Positions 7,992 through 17,695 of a DNA stretch of 52,965 nucleotides are shown one piece after another. A program made the position numbers and the translations under genes. Source of the DNA: Actinomycetota bacterium (lineage in GTDB: Bacteria > Actinomycetota > Acidimicrobiia > Acidimicrobiales > MedAcidi-G1); NCBI GenBank assembly GCA_002721755.1, contig PBLL01000041.1, positions 1 through 52,965 of the forward strand, written 5' to 3'. Under the pieces are notes generated by a model, which saw only the letters and a program-made list of their open reading frames with translations, was not told the DNA's origin and made no database searches. Within the stretch, counting starts at the first letter, position 1; every line of letters begins with the position of its first letter.

Positions 7992-9095
7992 TTATAGGAT
8001 CGATGGTGTTGGGTTATTTATTCCCAAATACTTAGCTAGTGAAGCAGTCACCATATTTGGTATAGCTGGATTTGAATCCTCTTGCATAAAACCCGCATCT
8101 ACCAGACGATCGCCGAGTCTTATAAATATTGAACAGAATCTCATTGTTGCAAAAACCTCCCAATAATGAGTGTCTCTAGTTTTCTGTCCTGTGAAGGTTT
8201 CGTAAATCGAAACCATTTCTTCCCGCGTTGGGTAGCCTTCCATCCTTTTTACATCCATATCGTCAAAACTCATACGGTCGAACATAAGCCACCATCCAAG
8301 ATCTGCTTCGGTTGGTAAAAGCGAACAAGCTTCCCAATCTAAAATCGCTGCAGCTCTATATTTTTTCCAAATGATGTTTCCTATCCTTGAATCCCCCCAT
8401 GAAAGACCAATTCTTCCATCTTCCGGATCGTTAGCTTCGAGCCAACTTAATGCTGAATCTAATACTGGGTGTTCTCGGCCATTGAGTTCCGTTTGGGAAT
8501 ATTCACGCCAAATATCTATCTGGTTCTTTGTGGTCGGACTTCCTGAACCGCTTGGGTCCAGCCACTCCAAGCCTGCATCTTGCCAGTCAATTGAATGTAT
8601 CCCAGCCATTGCATTTAAGCCGTCTTCAATCAACTGTCTTCTTTCCTCCGGAGTGGAAGATTCAACTAAGAAACCTTCAACTGTATAACGGGGATTGTCG
8701 CTAGGAACTTCTCCTTCGACAAAACTCATTGCAAAAAAAGATCTATTAATGGATTCAAGATTCTCTTCGTAGCTTAATAATGAAGGTATGGGGACAACGT
8801 TCTGTTCGGCAACGGTTTTCATAATTCTATGTTGCAGATAGCAAGACTTCTCAAGACCTGGCCGTTGAACAGGGAACATTCCGCCGTCTTTTGGTTCCAT
8901 GCGACCTACGAACTTTTCACTAAGTTTTTCTCCTTCTTCTTCCCAACTTGCTGTGAAAATAATTGTTTCGTTCGAGAATCCTGTTGCCACCGGAATGTCT
9001 AGTTCTATTATCTCGAGATTCTCGGCTTGGGGTTTTTCCTTAGTTAGATAACTTTTTATGGCTGCCTCATAGCCTTTCTGGTCAATCGGTAACAT
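7992..9095 (-). CDS. Phosphotransferase family protein (APH / choline-kinase-like)
   Basis: GLSWGDSRIGNIIWKKYRAAAILDWEACSLLPTEADLGWWL (Brenner-like and DxD motifs). Confidence 0.9.
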   Translation of the reverse strand: MLPIDQKGYEAAIKSYLTKEKPQAENLEIIELDIPVATGFSNETIIFTASWEEEGEKLSEKFVGRMEPKDGGMFPVQRPGLEKSCYLQHRIMKTVAEQNVVPIPSLLSYEENLESINRSFFAMSFVEGEVPSDNPRYTVEGFLVESSTPEERRQLIEDGLNAMAGIHSIDWQDAGLEWLDPSGSGSPTTKNQIDIWREYSQTELNGREHPVLDSALSWLEANDPEDGRIGLSWGDSRIGNIIWKKYRAAAILDWEACSLLPTEADLGWWLMFDRMSFDDMDVKRMEGYPTREEMVSIYETFTGQKTRDTHYWEVFATMRFCSIFIRLGDRLVDAGFMQEDSNPAIPNMVTASLAKYLGINNPTPSIL

Positions 9096-9942
9096 TGTTC
9101 ACACTTTCTGATAAAACTTTTCGTGCAACATTTTCTCCTTCTTTTATTAAATCCGGAACATTTTGAAAATCGATATCTAAATCTCCATCTGGATCTTGAA
9201 GAGCTATATGAAGAACTTTGACATTTTTTGGCACATCAGCCCACTCTTGTCTAGACAGCTCAGCTGATGCTGCACGAAATCCAATCATCATTAAAGAAAT
9301 AGCTGTCTGTTTTTCTGGTGGTAGAAATCTACTCGCAACATCCAAAACCACTAGTTTTGTTGGTTTCAGCGAAACTGCTTTCCTCAAGGGAATGTTTGAG
9401 ACAACACCTCCATCTAAATGGTAATCGTTGTCTCCTAGTTGGACTGCCGGTAAAAGACCCGGAAGGGCTGCTGAAGCTAGAAGCAGGTCAACACTTGGTC
9501 CTTTGTTCCACCATTTGATTAAACCCGTAGAAGCATTTGTGGTTCCTAAATGAAAAGGGACTGCTGTCTGATTTAGTTTTTCAACAGGAACATTGTCTTC
9601 AAGGAATTTTCTTAGCTTTTCACCTGTATCGAAACTTGGTTTACCTCTGAGTATTGATGCGACTCGTCTAAGGGCATTTCCACTAATTGGAGGTTCTTCA
9701 ACCGCTTGAAGCCAGAGTTTCTCAAGTTCATCCACTTGATCTAATTGTGGATTGCATGCGAACCAAAAACCGTTCATGGCTCCTATTGAAACTCCGACTA
9801 CTGCATCAGGTTTTATTCCCGCTTCACAAAGGGCTTTCAGCATTCCTATTTGTGCAGCTCCCCTTACAGCCCCACCCGAAAAAACAAAAATGGTTTTTGC
9901 TTTTCTTCTTGGAACCCAACTGGGTCTATTCGGAAACTTCAT
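9082..9942 (-). CDS. Patatin-like phospholipase
   Basis: Oxyanion GGAVRGAAQIG, nucleophile GVSIGAMNG, catalytic DGG (YHLDGGVVSNIPL). Confidence 0.93.
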   Translation of the reverse strand: MKFPNRPSWVPRRKAKTIFVFSGGAVRGAAQIGMLKALCEAGIKPDAVVGVSIGAMNGFWFACNPQLDQVDELEKLWLQAVEEPPISGNALRRVASILRGKPSFDTGEKLRKFLEDNVPVEKLNQTAVPFHLGTTNASTGLIKWWNKGPSVDLLLASAALPGLLPAVQLGDNDYHLDGGVVSNIPLRKAVSLKPTKLVVLDVASRFLPPEKQTAISLMMIGFRAASAELSRQEWADVPKNVKVLHIALQDPDGDLDIDFQNVPDLIKEGENVARKVLSESVNNVTD

Positions 9943-9988
9943 AGGTATTTATCAAGGTAGCTTGATTGACCCAAAATCCGTTAGTTGA

Positions 9989-10147
9989 CTATTTGTTTTG
10001 ATAACGGTCAGAAATGAAAGCTATTGCCGATGTAAATAGGAAAAACACAGCAAAGAATAACGCTGTTTTTATTTCTACAACCCCAGTTGCCGTCAAAATA
10101 AATAAGGAAACCAAAAATAGCAAATTTGCAAGGTAAGAAATCTTCAT
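9989..10147 (-). CDS. Small membrane protein (52 aa), not in the supplied ORF track
   Basis: MKISYLANLLFLVSLFILTATGVVEIKTALFFAVFFLFTSAIAFISDRYQNK*; two predicted TM helices, codirectional with neighbours. Confidence 0.55.
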   Translation of the reverse strand: MKISYLANLLFLVSLFILTATGVVEIKTALFFAVFFLFTSAIAFISDRYQNK

Positions 10148-10176
10148 ACTTTTTGAGAAAAAGAGCAAATCATCGC

Positions 10177-10704
10177 TTAGTTCATATCATGACTTTTCGA
10201 CCATGCTTCGCTTATACGAGTCCATGTATCAAAAAGACTTTCTGGTATTACACGTGTGTTAGCTGTAACAGTGGTGAAATTGGTATCTCCACCCCATCTA
10301 GGAACTACATGAACATGAATATGATTAGGGATTCCCGCTCCTGCAGCTTGACCTTGGTTCAAACCTATATTCATCCCTTCGGGAGAGAACACTTTTTGCA
10401 ATATAACTGTTGAATCTGTAACCATTTTCCATAAAGATTCGCTTTCCTCTTCTTGCAACTCCGCTAGAGTTCTTACAGGTCTTCTTGGGACCACAAGAAG
10501 GTGACCGCTTGTATATGGATAAGCATTAAGCAGAACCATTGTTAACCTTCGTTTTTCTATGACAAAAGTCTCTTCATCAGGCAGTTGACTCTCATCAATA
10601 AGTTCAAACAAAGTTTTCTCTGAGTTTCCCTTCAGCCCATCACTTTTCACTTGAGACAAATATTCAGCTCGCCATCCAGCCCAGAGATTTTCTAGTTTAT
10701 TCAA
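10177..10704 (-). CDS. HIT-family hydrolase
   Basis: HIT motif HIHVHVVPRW; YPYTSGHLLVVPRRP. Confidence 0.93.
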   Translation of the reverse strand: MNKLENLWAGWRAEYLSQVKSDGLKGNSEKTLFELIDESQLPDEETFVIEKRRLTMVLLNAYPYTSGHLLVVPRRPVRTLAELQEEESESLWKMVTDSTVILQKVFSPEGMNIGLNQGQAAGAGIPNHIHVHVVPRWGGDTNFTTVTANTRVIPESLFDTWTRISEAWSKSHDMN

Positions 10705-12668
10705 ACTCGGTTACCTACTTCTTCAGTCAAACGGAGTAGGAAATCTTTCAATGGTAAATCCCGTTCCGGCTCACTACCACCTCGGGTGTTATCAGCGACA
10801 GTTTCATTTTGCTTATCTTCATCGCCGACTACTAACAAGTGTGGAATTTTTTCAACTTTACCTTCTCGGACTCTTTTACCTAATGGTTCATCTGCAGCAT
10901 CAATTGTCGCTCTGAAGCCTTTACTTTCTATTTTCTCTAAAACTTTTTCTGCATAATTTTGATGTTCTGCTGCGACTGGCAGTATCCGAACTTGTTCAGG
11001 AGAAAGCCACGTTGGAAATGCACCTGCATAGTGCTCTATTAAAACCCCTACAAATCTTTCGACTGAACCCAATAGGGCTCTATGTATCATTACCGGTTGG
11101 TGTCTCGCTCCATCAGTTCCTACGTATTCGAGACCAAAACGTTCTGGCAGATTAAAATCCAATTGAATAGTGGTTAATTGCCAAGCTCTGCCGATCGCGT
11201 CATTTACATCCATGTCAATTTTCGGACCATAGAAAGCTCCCCCGCCCTCGTCGACAATGTAAGGAAGTCCCTCTTTTTCTAGTGCTTCCCTCAGGCCCTC
11301 TGTCGCTAGATTCCACAAGTCGTCATCGCCAACAGATTTTTCAGTTGGTCTTGTAGAAAGTTTTGCTTGAAAATCGTTAAAACCGAAGTCTCTTAATACT
11401 GAAAGGCAAAAAGCTAAAAGAGACGACAATTCTTCTGGGACTTGTTCTCGGGTGCAAAATATATGAGAGTCGTCCTGAGTGAAGCCTCGACTTCTAAGAA
11501 GTCCGTGAACTGCACCTGAGAGTTCATATCTGTAAACAGTTCCTAACTCAAAATAACGTGTCGGCAACTCTCTGTAGCTACGCTGTGAACTTTTGTAGAC
11601 CATGACATGAAATGGGCAGTTCATGGGTTTCGGATAATAGGTAGCTCCATCCATTTCCATGGGGGGATACATTCCTTCTGCATAAAAATCTAAATGACCG
11701 CTAGTTTCCCAAAGAACTGATTTTGCTATATGTGGGCTGAAAACAAAGTTGTAACCATCTTGCTCGTGTCTAGTTCGACTGTAGTCTTCAATTATTTTTC
11801 TCACCAGAGAGCCTTTAGGGTGCCATACAGCAAGCCCGGGTCCTAAATCTTCAGGCCATGAAACGAGATCCAGTTCTGTTGCTAATCTACGATGATCACG
11901 TTTTTCAGCTTCCGCGAGCCTTTCCAAATATTCGTCTAGTTCTTTTTTACTCGCCCAGGCGGTTCCGTATATTCTCTGCAGCATTGGCTGCTTTTCATCC
12001 CCTCTCCAATACGCACCAGCTACTTTTTGGAGTGAAAAATGACCCAATTTACCTGTAGAGGGCACATGCGGTCCCGTGCATAAGTCAACAAAATCTTGAC
12101 CATTTTTGTAATAGCTGATTGAACCTTCTGCGGATGCTTCATTCGACATTTCGTTGTCTATTTCACCCGTCGAGACTTTTTCTATAATTTCTTTTTTAAA
12201 TCTGTGATTTCCGAAAAGTTGTAAAGCATCTTCAGGTGGGATTTCATACCTTTCGAAGATTTGATCTTCTTTGATAATCTCACGCATTCTTTTTTCAATG
12301 TTCTGCAGGTCATCTTCTGTAAAAGTGGCTCCATCTGGAAGTTCGAAGTCATAATAAAATCCGTCTTTGATTGGCGGACCTATAGCGTAGGTAGCCCCTT
12401 CCCAGATGCTTAGAACTGCCTGAGCTAGAACATGTGCTGTTGAATGTCTAAGAACATACAAACCGTCTTCAGTATCCGGTGTAATAACAGAGACTATGTC
12501 ACCATCGGAAAGCGCCTTGTTTAAATCTATTGTTTCTCCGTTGACTTTTAGAGCTATAGCTGACTTGGCCAAACTTCTACTCACATCCGCCGCTAGATCT
12601 GTTCCGGTGGAACCTTCCGGCAAAGTTCGAATCGACTCATCTGGGAGTGTGACTTTAATTTCAGTCAT
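10701..12668 (-). CDS. thrS: Threonyl-tRNA synthetase
   Basis: TGS domain, HSTAHVLAQAV, PMNCPFHVMVYKSSQRSYRELPTRYFELGTVYRYELSGAVHGLLRSRGFTQDDSHIF. Confidence 0.98.
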   Translation of the reverse strand: MTEIKVTLPDESIRTLPEGSTGTDLAADVSRSLAKSAIALKVNGETIDLNKALSDGDIVSVITPDTEDGLYVLRHSTAHVLAQAVLSIWEGATYAIGPPIKDGFYYDFELPDGATFTEDDLQNIEKRMREIIKEDQIFERYEIPPEDALQLFGNHRFKKEIIEKVSTGEIDNEMSNEASAEGSISYYKNGQDFVDLCTGPHVPSTGKLGHFSLQKVAGAYWRGDEKQPMLQRIYGTAWASKKELDEYLERLAEAEKRDHRRLATELDLVSWPEDLGPGLAVWHPKGSLVRKIIEDYSRTRHEQDGYNFVFSPHIAKSVLWETSGHLDFYAEGMYPPMEMDGATYYPKPMNCPFHVMVYKSSQRSYRELPTRYFELGTVYRYELSGAVHGLLRSRGFTQDDSHIFCTREQVPEELSSLLAFCLSVLRDFGFNDFQAKLSTRPTEKSVGDDDLWNLATEGLREALEKEGLPYIVDEGGGAFYGPKIDMDVNDAIGRAWQLTTIQLDFNLPERFGLEYVGTDGARHQPVMIHRALLGSVERFVGVLIEHYAGAFPTWLSPEQVRILPVAAEHQNYAEKVLEKIESKGFRATIDAADEPLGKRVREGKVEKIPHLLVVGDEDKQNETVADNTRGGSEPERDLPLKDFLLRLTEEVGNRV

Positions 12669-12734
12669 ACAACGAGGTTAGCTAATCAGAGAGTGAATAT
12701 TCAGTGTTTTTAAGAAGTTAGATCAACTAAATGT

Positions 12735-13394
12735 CTAATTTTCGTCTATACCTATAAACCGTAAAGCAGCTCTTGTTTTATATCTGCTGTTTAACTGAAG
12801 TATTACTGCGCTAAAAGCCTCAATAGCAGTTGCATTGGATAAACCACCTGCATCTAAAGGTCTTATTCCAGGAATCTTGGAGAGTAGTTCTGAAGTCTCT
12901 TGTGTTGCTTTCACGTGATCAGAACAAACCAGCACATCACTTTCAACTTCCTCTTTCAAATCGCCTAATTCATTGGCTGGTACGTGGTGCATGGCTGCTG
13001 CTACATAAGAGTCCTGTATTACAGACTGAACGGTTGCAGCTACAGATCCTCTTGGTGGTACCAAAGGTTGAAATTCACCCGCAACTCGGGCTATTGCATT
13101 GGACATGCAAACAACGACTTTACCGTGAAGTTGATCAGCTACTGAACGGGCAGTTGTAGCAGCTGCATCCCACGGAGTTGCAATAACTATTAGATCTGCT
13201 TTTGCGGCATCAAGATTTTCTGCTGCAGTGATTTGCAATTCTTTTTCAGGCCAATCGGAAATTATCTCGTCGCGAATTTCCATAGCCCTATATTTACTTC
13301 TTGAACCTACTATGACCTCATATCCCACTGAAGCAAGTCTTGCCGCTAAAGCTTTTCCCGCAGGTCCAGTCGCTCCTAATAAGCCTATTTTCAT
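12735..13394 (-). CDS. NADPH-dependent F420 reductase family protein
   Basis: MKIGLLGATGPAGKALAARLASVGYEVIVGSRSK; ADLIVIATPWDA; start trimmed from 13454. Confidence 0.8.
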   Translation of the reverse strand: MKIGLLGATGPAGKALAARLASVGYEVIVGSRSKYRAMEIRDEIISDWPEKELQITAAENLDAAKADLIVIATPWDAAATTARSVADQLHGKVVVCMSNAIARVAGEFQPLVPPRGSVAATVQSVIQDSYVAAAMHHVPANELGDLKEEVESDVLVCSDHVKATQETSELLSKIPGIRPLDAGGLSNATAIEAFSAVILQLNSRYKTRAALRFIGIDEN

Positions 13395-13498
13395 GGTGAT
13401 GATCATAGGCAAATTTGAGCTTCGAAACACTGATGTAATGTTTTTTATGCACATTAATGAAATAAATCACGAATTATAGTTGTAATCACATAGTCTTT

Positions 13499-14287
13499 TT
13501 GGAGAAAGGAGCTTTTACTTTGGGTTTATTGGACGGTAAACGGCTTCTCATCACTGGAGTTCTGACTGACGCTTCGCTTGCATTCGCTGTTGCTGAACGT
13601 TCGATAGCAGAGGGTGCAGAAGTGGTTCTTACAGGAGCAGGGCGCGGACTGAGCCTTACTCGTAGAACAGCGAAAAAATTGGATCCCCAACCAGAAGTTT
13701 TGGAATTTGATGTTACTTCGCTTGAACAGGCAACTGACTTACACAACTGGCTGAAAGACAATTGGGGAGAAGTTAACGGAGCCCTTCATGCAATAGGATT
13801 TGCTCCTGAAGCTTGCCTAGGAGAAGACTTCTTGTCAGCCACATGGGATGACGTAAAGGTGGCAATGGAAATCTCCGCCTATTCTTTTAAAACTGTTGCA
13901 GAAATAGTGGCACCTTTAATGCCTAAGGGGGGTTCAATTGTTGGACTCGATTTTGATGCCCGTTTTGCATGGCCTGCCTACAACTGGATGGGGGTTGCAA
14001 AAGCAGCACTTGAATCAACTTCTCGTTATCTAGCTAAGTCACTAGGACCTTCTGGAATAAGGGTCAACCTTGTTGCAGCAGGGCCGATAAAGACCATGGC
14101 CGCGAAAAGTATCCCAGGTTTCTCGGAATTTGAAGATGCTTGGGACGGGCGCTCCCCTTTGGGTTGGGATGTTGAGGATCCAGATCCTGTTGCACGTTCC
14201 TGCGTAGCATTATTTTCTGATTGGCTGCCCGCCACTACTGGAGAATTACTGCACGTAGATGGTGGTTACCATTCCATTGGTGCTTAA
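13499..14287 (+). CDS. fabI: Enoyl-[acyl-carrier-protein] reductase, InhA/FabI type
   Basis: GLLDGKRLLITGVLTDASLAFAVAERSIAEGAEVVLTG; YNWMGVAKAALESTSRYLAKSLGPSGIRVNLVAAGPIKTMAA. Confidence 0.93.
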   Translation: MEKGAFTLGLLDGKRLLITGVLTDASLAFAVAERSIAEGAEVVLTGAGRGLSLTRRTAKKLDPQPEVLEFDVTSLEQATDLHNWLKDNWGEVNGALHAIGFAPEACLGEDFLSATWDDVKVAMEISAYSFKTVAEIVAPLMPKGGSIVGLDFDARFAWPAYNWMGVAKAALESTSRYLAKSLGPSGIRVNLVAAGPIKTMAAKSIPGFSEFEDAWDGRSPLGWDVEDPDPVARSCVALFSDWLPATTGELLHVDGGYHSIGA

Positions 14288-15219
14288 TCCCATTCAAAAT
14301 TACCGTAGGAAAATATAAACTTTTCACTTTCTTCATCGTCAGTGTGATTCAAAGGCATCTCCATGGGAATTCGATCAGTGCAATGACTATTAACTATTTG
14401 ATAAGGGTTAAGCTCGTTGCCTCTGCCTAAGGGACCAGCATGAAACTCAAAATGCAAATGAGGTCCGGTAGCATTTCCTCCTGCTCCAAGTTGACCAATC
14501 ACATCTCCCGCGGAAACTTTTCCGGACTTTTTCCCGAATTTATGCAAATGGGTTCCAAAATAATAGTCGCCATTCTGAGCAACAAGCTTAAACGACCTGC
14601 CCCCTACTGTGTCCCAAAAGAAAACTATCTCTCCATCTACGGGCGCAATAAGGTTAGCGCCATAAAAACCTACAATATCGACTCCCCGGTGAAGACCTCT
14701 TGGTCTTTTCTCGTTCCATGAATCATAAAATTTAACTTTCCCTTCAACAGGACAAAGCCAGTTTTCAGAGTTGACCATTTTCATTATGGTTTCTATATTT
14801 TCTGATTTTCTCTTGTTTTCCTGAAGGAATTCTTTATCCCCCTCATCGATATCTTCTAATTTGCGAGCGCGGTCGATCGTAAGGGTTTCTGCCTCTCTAA
14901 TATGCCCGAGTAGAAGCTGAGTGGCATCGTTCAACGATTGTTCAATTAGATTTTGACGTGATCGTATCGAATCGAGAAAAGTCTCTAAGTCCACGAGAGC
15001 ATTTTTAGTCTTATCAATACGATTTTTTACAATTGAAATTATTTCCGAAGCTTTGGAAGTGAAGAATGGAAGATTCGCCTCGCGTCGAAGTAAGAATGGT
15101 GAATCATTTTCTCCTACCTCTACAATTTTGATTTGGTTGTCTTGCGCAACTGAATAACTGGCATTTGCCACTGTTAGCACAGAGATGACAACGAGAGCTT
15201 GCAATAATTTAGACATCAA
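14284..15219 (-). CDS. Secreted M23-family peptidase
   Basis: N-terminal signal-like helix, coiled-coil region, then HRGVDIVGFYG...GTHLHKFGKKSGKVSAGDVIGQLGAGGNATGPHLHFEFH. Confidence 0.9.
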   Translation of the reverse strand: MMSKLLQALVVISVLTVANASYSVAQDNQIKIVEVGENDSPFLLRREANLPFFTSKASEIISIVKNRIDKTKNALVDLETFLDSIRSRQNLIEQSLNDATQLLLGHIREAETLTIDRARKLEDIDEGDKEFLQENKRKSENIETIMKMVNSENWLCPVEGKVKFYDSWNEKRPRGLHRGVDIVGFYGANLIAPVDGEIVFFWDTVGGRSFKLVAQNGDYYFGTHLHKFGKKSGKVSAGDVIGQLGAGGNATGPHLHFEFHAGPLGRGNELNPYQIVNSHCTDRIPMEMPLNHTDDEESEKFIFSYGNFEWD

Positions 15220-15264
15220 TTAACAGTACATTTCTGTGTTGTCGATATAACGGAATTCAAGAAA

Positions 15265-16320
15265 TCATCCGTTCTTATTGGTTGCAAGATCAGATTCGTC
15301 TTCAATGTCTCCGACTAGTTCTTCAATTACATCTTCCAGCGCTACTAAACCTAGAATTTCTCCACCTGTATTTTTCACACCTGCAACATGGCTTCTTGAT
15401 CTGCGCATCTGTAAAAGTAAATCATCTAGTGGTAAATCAGGTGTAACTATCAACATTCTCCGAATCATTTCTAATGGAACTGGTTCGTTTTGTGCTTGCT
15501 GTGGTAAGCGGAGAAAATCTTTAACATGTAAGAATCCAAGTAAATCATTCTCTGTGTTTCCAATTACTGGAAGTCGAGAGTGGCCACTTGCTACAACAAT
15601 TTTTTCAATTTCAACTAGATTCATTTTTCTATCGACTGTGATCATTTCGCTGCGCGGTATCACGATCGATGAAACAGGTCTTTGTCCTAAATCCAGAGCA
15701 CTGGTAAGAAGCTCGTGCTCAAAACTTTCTATAAGTCCTTCATCCCTAGACGCTTTGATAACCGCTAAAAGCTCAGTCATCCCTACTGCACTATCGTTCC
15801 CAACTTGCAACTTGTTGCTTAATGGTCTGACTGCGATTGCAACTATTTTGTCTAAAAGCCAAATCACAGGTTTTGCAATTTGTACAAAAAATCTCTGTAT
15901 AGGCATGATCCTAAGAAGAGTTCTTTCGGGGTCAGCGATAGCTATGTTCTTAGGAACTATTTCGCCGAACATCATCTGGAACATTGCTGCTACTGCTATT
16001 GCTGAAATCCAGGAAGTTGTCTCTGATACCCCACTTGGTAAACCTAAATTTTCTAGAAGCGATCTGATCAGCTCGCCTATTGAAGGTTCAGCAAGAATTC
16101 CAAGAATGACACTGCTCAGAGTTATGCCTAGCTGAGCTCCAGAAAGTTGTTTACGTAAATCTTTTCGAGCTTCTAAAGCCCTTATTGCAGTTCTGGACCC
16201 TCCTTCAGCTAGTTCTTCTAGTCGTGAAATGCGACTTGCTACCAAGGAAATTTCGGTAGCTACAAAAACAGAGTTGATGAAAATAAGAAAAATCGCTGCT
16301 GCAAGTATTACAAAAAGCAT
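15265..16320 (-). CDS. CNNM/CorC-like (hemolysin family) protein, DUF21 + CBS domains
   Basis: N-terminal DUF21 membrane domain, HSRLPVIGNTENDLLGFLHVKD, IEELVGDIEDE. Confidence 0.9.
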   Translation of the reverse strand: MLFVILAAAIFLIFINSVFVATEISLVASRISRLEELAEGGSRTAIRALEARKDLRKQLSGAQLGITLSSVILGILAEPSIGELIRSLLENLGLPSGVSETTSWISAIAVAAMFQMMFGEIVPKNIAIADPERTLLRIMPIQRFFVQIAKPVIWLLDKIVAIAVRPLSNKLQVGNDSAVGMTELLAVIKASRDEGLIESFEHELLTSALDLGQRPVSSIVIPRSEMITVDRKMNLVEIEKIVVASGHSRLPVIGNTENDLLGFLHVKDFLRLPQQAQNEPVPLEMIRRMLIVTPDLPLDDLLLQMRRSRSHVAGVKNTGGEILGLVALEDVIEELVGDIEDESDLATNKNG

Positions 16321-17610
16321 CTAGATGTTCCTTGTTTTTGAATCGTTCGGGGAAACTATGCGAAGGTTGGCTACCCTAAGCCCCTCTACAGCAACTACTT
16401 CTATTTTCCAGCTCTCCACTTCTATAATTTCACTTGGTTCTGGAAGATGCCCAAGTCTAAAAAGAACGTAACCAGCAATTGTCTCATATGGTCCTTCTGG
16501 GATTTTCAAGCCAGTTGATTCTTCAACTTCATATAAATTCAACCGACCGGAAATAATCGTGCTTCCCAAACCTTCTGCTTTAGTTCTGACCTCTATTTGG
16601 TCATATTCATCTCCTATCTCGCCGACAATCTCTTCGAGTACATCTTCGATGCTTACTATGCCTGCTGTTCCCCCGTGTTCATCTGCAACCACTAATAGCT
16701 GATTGCGCTTTTGACGCATGTCATCCAAAACGTCATCTAAGTCTCGTGTTTCTGGAACTGTTAAAACAGGTGTCATCAATTCTTCCACTGACAACGTCAA
16801 CCGTGTTTGTATAGGAAACTTGTATAGGGACTTGATGTGAACAACTCCTTGTATATCATCCAAATCAATTCCGAATACGGGAAACCTTGAAAATCCAGTT
16901 TCAACAGAAAGGTCAATAAGTTTTTCCGCTGAGTCTTGTTTTTGCACTGCGCATACTTCTACTCGTGGAACTAAAACATCAGCCACTGTCTTCCCTGTGA
17001 AACGTATTGACCTTCTAAGCAGGGTCACCTCATCAGAATCAAGAACGCCCTCATCACCGGACGTTTCAATAAGATGTTCGAGTTCACCCAACGTATGAGA
17101 AGCAGACAACTCATCTTTCGGTTCGATTCCTAATCTGTTCACTACGCGATTCGCACAGTAATTCAAAAAAGCGACTACTGGATAAAAAAGCTTTCCATAT
17201 ATCTGAATAAGTGGTGCTAAAAGGAAAGTTATTTTTCTGGGGGCCGCTAAAGCTGCGTATTTAGGTATCTGTTCGCCGATTACCAAATGTAAAGAAGTAG
17301 CTACCGCAACAGCCAAAAAAACACTTAAACCTGAGTGGTCATTCCCGCCGGTAAGGATCTTTGCGACCGTAGGTTCAGCCACAAAACCAAGAGACAATGC
17401 CGAGAGGGTAATTCCAAATTGAGCCCCTGACAGATAAACAATTAGATTTTGAAGGAGTTTGCGAACCCTGCGGGCATGTGAAGAACCATCATCAGCTTCT
17501 GCTTCAACACTGGCCCTGTTAACCGCTACAAGAGAAAACTCTGCAGCAACAAAAAAAGCATTTAGAAACAAAAGAAGGGCAGCAATGACCAAGCCGGACC
17601 AGATCGACAT
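16321..17610 (-). CDS. CNNM/CorC-like (hemolysin family) protein, DUF21 + CBS + CorC/HlyC C-terminal domain
   Basis: DUF21 domain, GFSRFPVFGIDLDDIQGVVHIK, DEHGGTAGIVSIEDVLEEIVGEIGDEYD. Confidence 0.92.
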   Translation of the reverse strand: MSIWSGLVIAALLLFLNAFFVAAEFSLVAVNRASVEAEADDGSSHARRVRKLLQNLIVYLSGAQFGITLSALSLGFVAEPTVAKILTGGNDHSGLSVFLAVAVATSLHLVIGEQIPKYAALAAPRKITFLLAPLIQIYGKLFYPVVAFLNYCANRVVNRLGIEPKDELSASHTLGELEHLIETSGDEGVLDSDEVTLLRRSIRFTGKTVADVLVPRVEVCAVQKQDSAEKLIDLSVETGFSRFPVFGIDLDDIQGVVHIKSLYKFPIQTRLTLSVEELMTPVLTVPETRDLDDVLDDMRQKRNQLLVVADEHGGTAGIVSIEDVLEEIVGEIGDEYDQIEVRTKAEGLGSTIISGRLNLYEVEESTGLKIPEGPYETIAGYVLFRLGHLPEPSEIIEVESWKIEVVAVEGLRVANLRIVSPNDSKTRNI

Positions 17611-17695
17611 CGTTCTTACACTCTAGCGAGCTAGAAAACTCCTCGGACCGCACAATACTCAAATCATTTGATCGCTGATCTTGTACTGTTAACCA

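Noticed and set aside
15278-16135. 285-aa plus-strand ORF
   Set aside because: Ser/Ile-rich shadow ORF antisense to the CNNM/CorC-like gene with no recognisable domain.
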